Origin: JBNLBS01 sp050303415
GTDB lineage: Bacteria > Pseudomonadota > Gammaproteobacteria > Methylococcales > Methylomonadaceae
Assembly: GCA_050303415.1 (NCBI GenBank)
Contig: JBNLBS010000019.1
Location: 16,545-80,544, forward strand
Reading direction: 5' to 3'
Length of the DNA: 64,000 bases
The translations under genes were made by a program, and so were the position numbers. Within the stretch, counting starts at the first letter, position 1. Every line of letters begins with the position of its first letter. The notes below the pieces were generated by a model that worked only from the letters and a program-made list of their open reading frames with translations, was not told where the DNA came from and ran no database searches. Positions 43,315-52,579 of this stretch are shown one piece after another.

Positions 43315-44157
43315 TTATTGCAGTTGACTGCGAAATTCGGGCATAAAATGCCATACGCCTTCCAAGACGCCTGCCGCGTAATTCCCATTCATTGTTAAAT
43401 ATTGGGCTTTGGCAAGATAAAGCCGGTCTTCAAGATTGTGTTGTTTGGCAAGTTTACATGCCATTTGTTTTACTTCATCGGTTGCATTTGCGACCAATAC
43501 CGATGGAATCTCGCTACTGAGTACCGGTAAATCATTACCGCTATCACCGGCAAAAATAACCTCCTTCGTGTCATAACCCAATTGCTGATATAAAAATTCG
43601 ATTGCATGTAGTTTGGTCGCGTTTTTCGGCAACACATCCAACAGTCCTATACCCTTGGGCTCATCTATACTCCAGATTAAACTGGCATCAACACCAACTT
43701 CATCCAAACAACGCTGCATCTGAGCAATAACATTATCCTTATTAACTTGTAACGGTAAGTAATAACTTAACTTATAGGTATTTTGTTTACTGACTTCCTG
43801 CAAGTTTAAGTTCTTTATATGGCGGAATAACTGTTTGATCTGTTCGTGACTTTTGCCTTTCCAGTCTTTGGCAATTTCTTCATTCCAACTCAGCAATTCG
43901 AGCCAATGCTGATTTTGAAATTGATAAATATTGGTTCCTACATCGGTAATCAGAAAATCTGGTTCTGGTAATGCATAATTTTTAATCGCCTGCTTGACCA
44001 GCGCCAGATGTCTTCCGGTTACATAGACCAATGTTACTTCCGGCAATGCACAGAAGTCAGAAAATCGTTGTCGGGCATCCAGCGACTCCGGCTGCTTTCC
44101 ATTGGGAATGACCGTTCTATCCATGTCGGAGCAGAGAAGTAATCTTGACTGATTCAT
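43315..44157 (-). CDS. spp: Sucrose-phosphate phosphatase
   Basis: This HAD-superfamily enzyme dephosphorylates sucrose-6-phosphate to sucrose. It has motif I LLLCSDMDRTVIPNG (nucleophile and general acid aspartates in DMD), motif II VYVTGRHLALV, a lysine in KGIGLLDVLPKNATK and motif IV FAGDSGNDLPVL. The 280-aa length fits the bacterial S6PP family. It starts on the base after the sps stop, so translation is coupled. Confidence 0.95.
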   Translation of the reverse strand: MNQSRLLLCSDMDRTVIPNGKQPESLDARQRFSDFCALPEVTLVYVTGRHLALVKQAIKNYALPEPDFLITDVGTNIYQFQNQHWLELLSWNEEIAKDWKGKSHEQIKQLFRHIKNLNLQEVSKQNTYKLSYYLPLQVNKDNVIAQMQRCLDEVGVDASLIWSIDEPKGIGLLDVLPKNATKLHAIEFLYQQLGYDTKEVIFAGDSGNDLPVLSSEIPSVLVANATDEVKQMACKLAKQHNLEDRLYLAKAQYLTMNGNYAAGVLEGVWHFMPEFRSQLQ

Positions 44158-46314
44158 TTAACTGACCTCCTCTCTGGGGTCTTTGCATTGGTTGAAAAAA
44201 TCGTAGAAGTCCAGGGCCTCTATAATTCCGGCAGCAAATTTTTGCTTGGCAAAATAAATGCGCTCGACATCCAGTAATTGTGACAATTCCTCATAATGAC
44301 GATTAGCGACGACCGCAGCCAGCGTATTCCCTCGCATCATATCTTCATCGGCCCCCGAACCACCGGCAACAAAGATGCGTTCTAATGGAATACCCCATCT
44401 ATCCGCTACATAACGTAATGCCAAGCCTTTAGAGGCACGCTGGGGTAAAACATCCAAATATTGGCCAAATGCCAACTGTACATACACAGACTGTTCTTCC
44501 TGGTGCAATAAACTTTTAATTTCTTCTATATCCGTTGTTGAAGTATCGATGTAATAACTTAACTTGAAACGGCTTTGTTCTGTTTTGGGTTGTTTCTGCA
44601 AGCCCGGATAATTATCCAGAATTTTTCTGATCTTATGCGGCGTCCAATGAAAGTCGATATGTTTTTCCCAGGCAATATCTGTCGCTAATTTCGGCGAGTA
44701 ATTAATTTCTGTACCGCTACTGGTGATTAAAATATCCGGCTCAGGGATTTTATACTGTTTCATCAGTTTTAAGGCGGAATCTAATCGACGCCCCGTCGCT
44801 ACAGAAAATTTTGTGCTTTTACGGTGTTTACGTATCAAACCCGTCAATTCCTGCAGTGCTTCCATATCACCCAATAAGTTTTGATCCAAATCACTGACTA
44901 TGGCGCGGTCGGAATAAAGTTGATTTCGCCTGTTAACAGGCTCCCGGGTTAACCGTTCGGAATGTTGCACAATCGGCTGGACTAATTCCATATAGCGTTT
45001 GGCATGGGATTTCCAGGAATAATGTTCACGGACATTTGTTAAACCCTGTTTACTGAACTTGCACCATAGTTTCTTATCGGTCAACAACCTTAACAAGGCA
45101 TCACTGATTGATTCCGGTTCCAACGGGTCGATTAAAAAACCATTATGGCAATTTCCAATAATATCCCTTGGCCCGCCGTCTTCAGTAGCTACAATCGGCA
45201 ATCCGGTCGCCGCAGCTTCAATTAAAGTCAAACCAAAAGGTTCAGTCAGAGCCGGATTAACAAACACACCACCTAATGCAGCTGCAATTCGGTAAAACAA
45301 CACCACCTGTTGGCGTCGGTGATGTTTTGGCATGGAGACTTTTCCGTAAAGATCATAACGGTCAATGGCGACTAATAATTCATGAAAAACCTCTTGTGCA
45401 CCATCATCCAAATCGTCAATATCATCGCGGTTTCCAGCAACTATGACTAAATTGGCCAATTCCTGCAAGCGCGCCGACTGACCGTACGCTTCAACCAAAG
45501 CGGTGATATTTTTACGTTTATCAGGTCTTGAAAGAGCCAGAATAATTGGCTTTTGAGCATCTTTTAAATGATAAGTAATCTTGTCAAACAAGGGCGAGTC
45601 AAGATCATCCTGTTCCGGCGGGGTAAACTGGGTTAAATCAGTTCCAGGCGGAATAACCCGCATCTGCTCGGGTTGATAATAATCATAAAGCTCGTATTGC
45701 TCTTTAATTTCTTGACGGGTACTGGTAATGACACGTTCTGCACTTGCCAAGACCTGCTCTTCAGCTTCAATTCTGCGGGCAATATGATAACGTTCTTCAA
45801 TTTCAACACTTGAAAGACCGCTGGCCAATAAACGGTAACGCTTGACTCTGCCCAAAGAATGCCCGGTATAAATCAGAGGAACGCCAAGCAAACTGGTTAA
45901 ACGAACACCGACATAACCGGCGTCAGCATAATGACTGTGAATAATATCCGGCAGCGTATCGCTTTGTTTAAAAAAGCTGGTTACATTATCAACAAACGCA
46001 TCCATATAATCCCATAACTGCTCCTTTGGGATATATTTATCAGGGCCGGCATCGATTCGTATTATGCGTAAATTTTCTGACAAGGTTTCAACCGGTTCGG
46101 CATATTCAGGCGCTATCGTACTATCGACTATCCGTCGGGTAATCAAATCGACTCGACAAACCCCGGGTTCACTGGCCAAGGCTTTTGCCAGTTCCAGGAC
46201 ATATAATGTTTGCCCGCCGGTATCAGCATCCCGTCCTAATTCAAGGTTTTTTCCGCGAATCAAACCATGAATACTCAGTAGCACGATATACAATTGATCT
46301 TTTACTTTACTCAT
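44158..46314 (-). CDS. sps: Sucrose-phosphate synthase with C-terminal HAD-like domain
   Basis: The enzyme transfers glucose from a nucleotide sugar to fructose-6-phosphate. The first ~460 residues form a GT4 glycosyltransferase (HGLIRGKNLELGRDADTGGQTLYVLELAKAL; ALSRPDKRKNITALVEAYG; PALTEPFGLTLIEAAATGLP with the nucleotide-sugar-binding E-x7-E). Residues ~468-718 resemble sucrose-phosphatase (AIVSDLDQNLLGD; SVATGRRLDSALKL; FVAGGSGADEDMM). Whether this domain is catalytic is uncertain, since the SDLDQN motif lacks the usual threonine and GGSGAD replaces GDSGND. It is first in the sps-spp-fructokinase-amylosucrase operon, a known methanotroph route to sucrose as osmolyte or reserve. Confidence 0.95.
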   Translation of the reverse strand: MSKVKDQLYIVLLSIHGLIRGKNLELGRDADTGGQTLYVLELAKALASEPGVCRVDLITRRIVDSTIAPEYAEPVETLSENLRIIRIDAGPDKYIPKEQLWDYMDAFVDNVTSFFKQSDTLPDIIHSHYADAGYVGVRLTSLLGVPLIYTGHSLGRVKRYRLLASGLSSVEIEERYHIARRIEAEEQVLASAERVITSTRQEIKEQYELYDYYQPEQMRVIPPGTDLTQFTPPEQDDLDSPLFDKITYHLKDAQKPIILALSRPDKRKNITALVEAYGQSARLQELANLVIVAGNRDDIDDLDDGAQEVFHELLVAIDRYDLYGKVSMPKHHRRQQVVLFYRIAAALGGVFVNPALTEPFGLTLIEAAATGLPIVATEDGGPRDIIGNCHNGFLIDPLEPESISDALLRLLTDKKLWCKFSKQGLTNVREHYSWKSHAKRYMELVQPIVQHSERLTREPVNRRNQLYSDRAIVSDLDQNLLGDMEALQELTGLIRKHRKSTKFSVATGRRLDSALKLMKQYKIPEPDILITSSGTEINYSPKLATDIAWEKHIDFHWTPHKIRKILDNYPGLQKQPKTEQSRFKLSYYIDTSTTDIEEIKSLLHQEEQSVYVQLAFGQYLDVLPQRASKGLALRYVADRWGIPLERIFVAGGSGADEDMMRGNTLAAVVANRHYEELSQLLDVERIYFAKQKFAAGIIEALDFYDFFNQCKDPREEVS

Positions 46315-46434
46315 AATTGTATTCCACCCCCTGTTTTATAGATATATGTCAGACACTAATCAATATATCCACACTATATCAGATAAAAACACCTAATAAA
46401 TCATAACCTAGTAAACAAGTTTATGCGACCGGGC

Positions 46435-46640
46435 TAAAATATTAGGAAGTCAAACCTCGCACGAAGCCGGGAATTTCAGTTTTATATTTAACATATCCGT
46501 GGAGTTGATACCGGTATCGTTACTGCTTTACTGTTGGAGCAATCTTGAACAGGGGGACGATGAAATTCCTGCTGCACAAGAGGAAAATGTGGATCACCCG
46601 TTTGCAAATAATTTTGTGGTAGCAATACGCTTATAGAATA
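46435..46640 (+). other. Open frame without start; possible gene remnant
   Basis: A stretch of over 60 codons stays open and ends in PAAQEENVDHPFANNFVVAIRL, but no credible ATG with a ribosome site opens it. Its best start would be a GTG at 46500 giving ~45 residues. It may be a decayed gene tail or chance. The rest of the gap 46,315-46,786 shows nothing else. Confidence 0.2.
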
Positions 46641-46786
46641 CTGAAACGGCTTTCATTGGTCTGCAGTGAAAACACGATCGCCTGATATCCGAGGAAAAAA
46701 TAGTAAGTGTCGACAGCATGAGCCAACCCAGTATCTGATATGATTGGACACAGAAAACCGCTAATTCAATTAATATATAAATGAAG

Positions 46787-46808
46787 CAGGACACTCGAAA
46801 GTGTCCTG
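46787..46808 (-). terminator. Hairpin after the small exported-protein gene
   Basis: CAGGACACT-CGAA-AGTGTCCTG, a perfect 9-bp stem with a tetraloop, 24 bases beyond the stop at 46833 on the minus strand. The T run is weak. Confidence 0.7.
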
Positions 46809-46832
46809 AAATGAATACCCGGCTATAATAAA

Positions 46833-47177
46833 TTAAAATTGACTTCTTAAATCAGCAAAGCCTTTACTCGCCTCGGCTAAATGTTGTTTAGCAACATCTA
46901 AGTTACCTTTTTGTGCTGCAAAGCGTGCTTGTTTTAAATGCCCGTTAGCCCGTTGACGCTTTATGTCAATGTTGTCACCTTGTGGTATTTCCTTAACTAC
47001 TTTTGCCGCCGTTCTGATTAACAGAATAACGTCTTCTTTAGATGAGCCATTGTCAATAGCCTTTGATGCTTCAGTAACTTTCTCTGATACCAGGTCTATA
47101 ATCTCACCAACGCCGGCAAAAACAACAGAAGAAGTAACGATAAAAAGAACAAACGTAATATTTTTTAAAAGTTTCAT
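46833..47177 (-). CDS. Small exported helical protein, unknown function
   Basis: A clear signal peptide (KLLKNITFVLFIVTSSVVFA) is followed by ~93 residues that look wholly helical. The C-terminal part (RQRANGHLKQARFAAQKGNLDVAKQHLAEASKGFADL) resembles small periplasmic helical-hairpin proteins of the SmbP kind, but with far fewer histidines, so metal binding is not supported. Function unknown. It stands alone in an AT-rich zone, with a hairpin behind it and the fliK end beyond. Confidence 0.7.
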   Translation of the reverse strand: MKLLKNITFVLFIVTSSVVFAGVGEIIDLVSEKVTEASKAIDNGSSKEDVILLIRTAAKVVKEIPQGDNIDIKRQRANGHLKQARFAAQKGNLDVAKQHLAEASKGFADLRSQF

Positions 47178-47505
47178 TTATTAGTCCCTATATTATTTAA
47201 CAAAATCAAAGACATATAAAAACAACTATATACCCATCTGCATTCTACCATAGATAATATAAGGAAATATTTTAAAACTGGTATTCTCTATAACAAATAT
47301 TACCCATTTTAAAAACCGTATATTTTCTTATACATTTATAATCACAATTAGAAAATATTAATACGGCTAATAAATATCCTGGCTAATTCATTGCCAAGAT
47401 CCAACCTGACAGCTATTACTAAGCTTTTTATAGCAATATATTTACTCCCCTTCATTTATACCATTATTATTTTTTATGATGCCATGAATAAGTATTTAAC
47501 AGCCA
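47178..47505. other. AT-rich intergenic region
   Basis: Between the fliK stop and the small exported-protein gene the sequence is very AT-rich. No supported gene, T-tailed hairpin or recognised promoter is apparent. A plus-strand frame beginning at 47,391 runs into fliK antisense and is not credible. Confidence 0.5.
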
Positions 47506-48975
47506 TTACGCATAAATGCTCAACAAGCCGTTACTGGCTACAGCCCTGCCGTTGTCAATTTCATTCGCTAGATCGTCAGCAACATCACCAGAATCACCCA
47601 CATTAGTCTGATTGCCCTGGTTCTGCCCCTGTCTCTCTTCCTGCGCCATCCGATCAAACCCCCTAGACTGACCCTGGTCAGACGATTGGTGCTGAGTCAC
47701 AGTAACTTCAGTCAAATTTAATTGCTGTGTATTGAGCATTTCTCTTAATTTAGGTAAAGCCTGTTCAAGCGCCTCCTTTACCACCGCATTTTGTGCGGTA
47801 AAAGCGATACTGGCCTGATCATGATTGACATCAAGCTTTATTGATATCGGACCAAGGTGCTGCGGATTTAACCTGACTTCTGCAGATGGAATAGTTTTAT
47901 TAAACATCCAAACCACTTTTTCACCCAACTCTTTATTCCAGCCGGGAGAGTTTACCGGTTGATTCATGGCCGGGATTTCCACCTTGTTATTCGCTGCTAC
48001 GGATGACCTGTTTTCAGGCAGCATATTCAAGACCAGTTTACTGACCGAATGTTCTTCACTGGATTTTGGCAGACTTGCCTCCGTTATCTCCAATTTTCCC
48101 TGTTTGGCAGCCGCAATCATTTCATTCGTTTTGCTTATTTTGGCTGCAAATGCATCTTTATCAAAGGGCATGTTATCGGGTTCTTTATCCAATAACGAAG
48201 CATTCGAACTTAAGCTAGCAGTTGCCTGATTTTGTGTACTCATTACTGCTTTACCCTGTTCATTATTATCTAATTGAGACAGAACCTGTTTTGCGCCCTG
48301 ACCAATTGCCACTTTTAATTTACTCAGTTCTTCACCGTCAACATGTGTTGATATACCAGGGCTACCCTCAGAATTTTTACTGAATGCCCCAGAATGTTCT
48401 GATTGAGGCTGCTCCGATGATTGAGACTGTTTAAGCAAAGATGCCAATAATGCCGCCCCCTGCGTGTCTTTCTCTAAGCCATGTTCAAGTTCATCTATTT
48501 CACCATTGACCAGTTTGACTATATTTTGTAAAGCTTCGGTGTTCTCTTCCGATGCCAGCATCTGTTTTATATCCGCCAATCCTTTGGCATTATCGATTGA
48601 CACCAGCAATTGTTTTATTTCTGCAATATTTTCTTCTGACAATTCTGCTGTTAAGGCCGCCTCGGAATCGGCAGCGGCCATTTCGATATGTTCCAGAACT
48701 TCAGTTAAAGCGGCAAGCGTCTGTTCCAGGTCTATATCCATCATACCTTCCGGCAATTCTTTGCCGGTCAGCGAGGCAAGAATTTGCGCACCGGTCAAAC
48801 CTTGTTTTTGTTGTTGTGCAATCAGTGCCTCGGCGTCAATACCGGTTAGTTGTTCAAGCTGTTCCTTAAAAGCTTCAGAGAAACCCTCGGCACCCTTTGT
48901 TCCAGACAATAATGATGAAGCTCCCGCTTCTGATTTAAACAGTTTTGCCAGTACACCTGAGTTTTCAATATTCAT
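47506..48975 (-). CDS. fliK: Flagellar hook-length control protein FliK
   Basis: FliK is secreted during hook assembly, measures hook length and switches export specificity through FlhB. The long N-terminal part (to ~340) is low in complexity and rich in Gln/Ser/Glu/Ala, as usual. The conserved C-terminal Flg_hook domain is clear: KVVWMFNKTIPSAEVRLNPQHLGPISIKLDV, then LPKLREMLNTQQLNLTEVTV and the QSRGFDR-type basic end. I start at the ATG 48975 (489 aa), with GAG upstream; a GTG at 48999 is possible. It is the last gene of the fliE-K block here; fliL does not follow. Confidence 0.93.
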   Translation of the reverse strand: MNIENSGVLAKLFKSEAGASSLLSGTKGAEGFSEAFKEQLEQLTGIDAEALIAQQQKQGLTGAQILASLTGKELPEGMMDIDLEQTLAALTEVLEHIEMAAADSEAALTAELSEENIAEIKQLLVSIDNAKGLADIKQMLASEENTEALQNIVKLVNGEIDELEHGLEKDTQGAALLASLLKQSQSSEQPQSEHSGAFSKNSEGSPGISTHVDGEELSKLKVAIGQGAKQVLSQLDNNEQGKAVMSTQNQATASLSSNASLLDKEPDNMPFDKDAFAAKISKTNEMIAAAKQGKLEITEASLPKSSEEHSVSKLVLNMLPENRSSVAANNKVEIPAMNQPVNSPGWNKELGEKVVWMFNKTIPSAEVRLNPQHLGPISIKLDVNHDQASIAFTAQNAVVKEALEQALPKLREMLNTQQLNLTEVTVTQHQSSDQGQSRGFDRMAQEERQGQNQGNQTNVGDSGDVADDLANEIDNGRAVASNGLLSIYA

Positions 48976-49028
48976 ATTATTTCTCGCAATAATTGACACA
49001 TTACGCTTTTTTTAGCTTTGCCTTAATA

Positions 49029-49493
49029 TTAAGCATTTCCCATGCCATTTGTACTATTCTGTCTGGCACTGGAAACCCGGTCATCCTGTTCGTTCTGCTC
49101 CTGCTTTGCCTGTTGCTTTTGTTCCTGTGCTAAAGCCGAGTCTGAAACCTTCTGCAAGCCTTTAATATTAAAGTGAATTTTTTCCCATCCTTGTCTACAC
49201 ATCTGCAATTTTGAATTAGCTTGTTTAACCACCTGTTCTTGTTCTTTTATCGCCTTATCCAGCTTATCCATAAAAGACCGGTATTCCAGCAACTGTTTAA
49301 TATTGACGCCACCATCTGCCAGCGCTTGATATTTCTTTAAATAATCCAGTCGGTATTGAATCAGGCTTTGCAACTGGTTTTGTTTTTGTTGATGATTTTT
49401 TTGCGACTCAGCGAAAATTTGTAAGGCCTTGCTTTCTTCAATCCCTTTGAGTTCAACAATATCGTTAATTCGTTGAGATTTTTTCTTCATCAT
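49029..49493 (-). CDS. fliJ: Flagellar export chaperone FliJ
   Basis: FliJ is a coiled-coil escort protein that couples the FliI ATPase to the FlhA export gate. The 154-aa product is nearly all charged helix (KSQRINDIVELKGIEESKALQIFAESQ; GVNIKQLLEYRSFMDKLDKAIKEQEQV) with a Gln/Glu-rich tail (QEQKQQAKQEQNEQDD). The first ATG overlaps the fliI stop as ATGA, marking tight coupling. Identification relies on position plus coiled-coil pattern, as the sequence itself is poorly conserved in this family. Confidence 0.92.
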   Translation of the reverse strand: MMKKKSQRINDIVELKGIEESKALQIFAESQKNHQQKQNQLQSLIQYRLDYLKKYQALADGGVNIKQLLEYRSFMDKLDKAIKEQEQVVKQANSKLQMCRQGWEKIHFNIKGLQKVSDSALAQEQKQQAKQEQNEQDDRVSSARQNSTNGMGNA

Positions 49494-50854
49494 TCACCTG
49501 CCGGAGGCTGCACATCTAGAAGCGTAGCCAGTTCGTTTAGACTACGTTCAAAATCAACTGGTTGATTCATACTTTGCTGTAAAAACTCCATAATCAGCGA
49601 ATATTTTTCAATCGCCTGATCCACTCTCGGATCAGAGCCGGGTTGATAAGCACCAACACTGATAAGGTCGCGGTTTTGTTGATATAGGGAATACATGCGT
49701 CTGAGCTCTCTGACTAACAGCATATGCTGTTCATCAACTATATCCGGCATTACCCGGCTGATGGAGCCTTCTATATCAATCGCCGGAAAATGACCGGAAT
49801 CGGCCAGGGTTCTGGATAATACAATGTGACCGTCCAAAACACCTCGAGCAGCATCGGCAATGGGATCATTGACGTCATCGCCTTCGGTTAATACGGTATA
49901 AAAAGCGGTAATTGAGCCTCCGCCCACATCGGCATTACCCGCCCGTTCGACCAAGTGAGGTAATTTAGCAAACACTGAGGGCGGGTAGCCTTTAGTGGCT
50001 GGCGGTTCATTGATGGCCAGGGCAATTTCCCGATGCGCCTGGGCATAACGAGTCAATGAATCCATTAATAACAGAACATCCAGGCCCTGGTCTCGAAAAT
50101 ATTCGGCAATACTGGTGGCCATTAATGCACCATTGGCTCTGACCAAAGGCGGATAATCAGCCGGTGTGGCAACGACAACAGCTCGCTTCATGCCTTCCTC
50201 ACCCAATGTTTTCTGGACAAATTCATTAACTTCCCGCCCCCTTTCACCAATCAACCCGACGACGACGACATCCGCATTGGTAAATTTGGTCATCATGCCT
50301 AACAAGACACTCTTACCGACCCCGGTTCCGGCAAACAGCCCCATTCTCTGCCCACGACCCACACTTAGAATTGAATTGATGCACCGAACCCCAACATCCA
50401 GATATTCTCTGATGGGTTTACGGGATAAAGGATTAATTGCCGTTCCATGCAAAGGCATTCCCGCATCTGTTCTTAACGGACCTTTGTCATCCAGCGGTTT
50501 TCCCGAACCATCCAGCACCCTGCCCAGCATACCGTAACCCACTTTTACCAGACTGTCTTTACCTAACGGGATGACTCTACACTCGGGCTCCAAACCATGC
50601 GTGTCGCCACTTGGCATCAAAAAGATTCTGTCTCCGGCAAAACCGACGACTTCGGCCTCAATTAATTCTCCGCTGACATTCTCGACTTGGCATCTGGAAC
50701 CGATTGATGCTCTGCAGCCAACGGCTTCCAATGTTAAACCGACCATGCGCGACAACTTGCCTTCTACCACCATTTCCACCGGTGCATCCAGCCTATCAGT
50801 ATACGTTTTCAACTGATTGAGCCAGGTTTCAGATCGATCAGCAGAAACTTTCAC
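49490..50854 (-). CDS. fliI: Flagellum-specific ATPase FliI
   Basis: FliI powers early steps of flagellar type III export. F1-beta-like motifs are complete: Walker A FAGTGVGKSVLLGMM, VVVGLIGERGREVNEFV, Walker B DVLLLMDSLTRYAQAHRE and GGGSITAFYTVLTEGDD. The 454-aa length is normal. The start is a GTG with AGGA about 10 bases ahead. It lies two bases after fliH, which encodes its negative regulator. Confidence 0.97.
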   Translation of the reverse strand: MKVSADRSETWLNQLKTYTDRLDAPVEMVVEGKLSRMVGLTLEAVGCRASIGSRCQVENVSGELIEAEVVGFAGDRIFLMPSGDTHGLEPECRVIPLGKDSLVKVGYGMLGRVLDGSGKPLDDKGPLRTDAGMPLHGTAINPLSRKPIREYLDVGVRCINSILSVGRGQRMGLFAGTGVGKSVLLGMMTKFTNADVVVVGLIGERGREVNEFVQKTLGEEGMKRAVVVATPADYPPLVRANGALMATSIAEYFRDQGLDVLLLMDSLTRYAQAHREIALAINEPPATKGYPPSVFAKLPHLVERAGNADVGGGSITAFYTVLTEGDDVNDPIADAARGVLDGHIVLSRTLADSGHFPAIDIEGSISRVMPDIVDEQHMLLVRELRRMYSLYQQNRDLISVGAYQPGSDPRVDQAIEKYSLIMEFLQQSMNQPVDFERSLNELATLLDVQPPAGE

Positions 50855-50856
50855 CG

Positions 50857-51561
50857 TTAACGATCCTCTCTACGTTCACCACCCATCACCTGAGCAATGA
50901 CCAAAGATAATTTGTTTTCCACAGTTGCATCTACATGAGATTGCTCGGTATCGATTTTACAGCCACCTCTAGTGATTAACGGATCTTCCTGTATATTCCA
51001 GGGTGAACTTTCTGTGTCCAGTTCCAATGCATTACGAACTAAAACAGCATCATCTGGATGTAAAGTTACCGTTACTTTTTGCGAGGACATGGGTAAAACC
51101 TCCACGCCCTGTTTAACCGCCGCAACAACCTGCCCAGGATCCATTTTTAACTCTCGCCTGAGCAGTTTTGTCGCAATAGCGATAGACAGCTTGACCAGTT
51201 CTTTCTCTACCTTTTCATCCAGGTCCTTAAACGGTTCAGCCAGAGTTTCCATCAGTCTGGAAAACTCAGCAGCCTGCTCTTGTAACAAATGCTTATTTTC
51301 TTCATAGCCATCTTTCAAACCCTGGTCATAACCTTGCTTCCTGCCTTCTTCCATACCTTGTTTAAAGCCATCTTCCTTACCCTGGGCAAAACCTTCATCA
51401 TAGGCACTTTTTTGAATGGCTTCGATCTGCTCAACGGTGACCATCGGCACTTGCTCTTCCGTATCCTGATCCGAACCATCACCATTAACCCCGGGTAAAG
51501 TCCAGACCGTTAATGTTTCAAGCTCTTCTTCGGAAAATTTCGTTACATTAGATGAGTTCAT
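50857..51561 (-). CDS. fliH: Flagellar assembly protein FliH
   Basis: FliH binds FliI, restrains its ATPase and docks it to the C-ring. The central part shows the hallmark glycine-repeat helix (YDEGFAQGKEDGFKQGMEEGRKQGYDQGLKDGY) with GxxxG spacing, followed by the V-ATPase-E-like C-terminal domain (DEKVEKELVKLSIAIATKLLRREL; GCKIDTEQSHVDATVENKL). The start is the ATG at 51561, overlapping the end of fliG by 14 bases; a GTG three codons earlier is an alternative. Confidence 0.95.
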   Translation of the reverse strand: MNSSNVTKFSEEELETLTVWTLPGVNGDGSDQDTEEQVPMVTVEQIEAIQKSAYDEGFAQGKEDGFKQGMEEGRKQGYDQGLKDGYEENKHLLQEQAAEFSRLMETLAEPFKDLDEKVEKELVKLSIAIATKLLRRELKMDPGQVVAAVKQGVEVLPMSSQKVTVTLHPDDAVLVRNALELDTESSPWNIQEDPLITRGGCKIDTEQSHVDATVENKLSLVIAQVMGGERREDR

Positions 51562-52579
51562 CTGATCCACCGCTTAACATAATGTCCCCGGCATCGGCCA
51601 GTTTTTTGGCTATTGCCAACACATCTTTTTGTGCCAATTCAACTTCACTGAGTTTGACAGGGGCAGCTGCCTCCAGATCATCACGCAACATTTCTGCCGC
51701 ACGTTTAGACATGTTGTTAAAGATTTTATCTTTCAAGGAGTCATCCACCCCTCGCAGGGCAACCAATAATTGATCGGTGGATACTTCGCGTAACAACGTT
51801 TGCATACCTCGGTCATCAATATTGGCCAAGTCATCAAAGACAAACATTTTATCCTGAATTTGTTGCCCCAGTTCGGCACTGCTGTCCAGAATATCTTCCA
51901 TGATTAATTCACCGCTGGAAGCCTCCATAAAGTTCAAAATACTGGCCGCAGCATCAATACCACCTATTGAAGATGACTTCATGCTGTCACTACCGGTCAG
52001 CTGTTTCTCCATAATTTCATCCAGTTCACGTAAAGCAGCAGGCTGTACACCTTCCAGCGTGGCAACTCGCATTAAAATATCGGCACGCATATTTTCAGGT
52101 AAAAACTGTAATACTTCCGCAGACTGATCACTATCGAGCAAAGATAAAACTATGGCTATAATCTGAGGATGTTCCAAACGAATTAAATCAGCAATGGAAC
52201 GGGTATCCAGCCATTTTAATTGTTCAATTCCTTTACTGTCGGCCCCCATTAAGATTCGGTCAATAATACCGCCGGCTTTTTCAGCACCCAGCGCCTCGGT
52301 CAGCATTTTACGAATAAAATCATCTGATTTTAAACCCAGTCCTGTTTGAGTTTTGATCAGCGTGATAAATTCACTCAGTACATCATCAACGGTTGCCGCT
52401 GAGATATTCGAGATCCCCACCATGGTCGAACCCAACAGCTGTACATCTTTAGGCCCCAAATGCCTTAAAACATCCGCCGCCCGACTTTCGCCAACCGCCA
52501 ATAGAATTAATGCGGCTTTCTCAACTTGAGAAATATCACTTTCTTTTTTTCTAATATCGCTTAAATCAGCCATTGTCAT
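51548..52579 (-). CDS. fliG: Flagellar motor switch protein FliG
   Basis: FliG is the rotor protein contacting stators. The 343-aa protein has the N-terminal FliF-binding domain, the middle domain with the EHPQ motif (RLEHPQIIAIVLSLLDSDQSAEVL) and the C-terminal torque helix with alternating charges (DQLLVALRGVDDSLKDKIFNNMSKRAAEMLRDDLEA). Two in-frame ATGs occur at the start (MTMADL). It overlaps fliF by 14 bases. Confidence 0.97.
   Translation of the reverse strand: MTMADLSDIRKKESDISQVEKAALILLAVGESRAADVLRHLGPKDVQLLGSTMVGISNISAATVDDVLSEFITLIKTQTGLGLKSDDFIRKMLTEALGAEKAGGIIDRILMGADSKGIEQLKWLDTRSIADLIRLEHPQIIAIVLSLLDSDQSAEVLQFLPENMRADILMRVATLEGVQPAALRELDEIMEKQLTGSDSMKSSSIGGIDAAASILNFMEASSGELIMEDILDSSAELGQQIQDKMFVFDDLANIDDRGMQTLLREVSTDQLLVALRGVDDSLKDKIFNNMSKRAAEMLRDDLEAAAPVKLSEVELAQKDVLAIAKKLADAGDIMLSGGSDELI

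Noticed and set aside
46594..46794. 66-aa minus-strand frame
   Set aside because: No family, no ribosome site; lies beyond the hairpin that ends the neighbouring gene.
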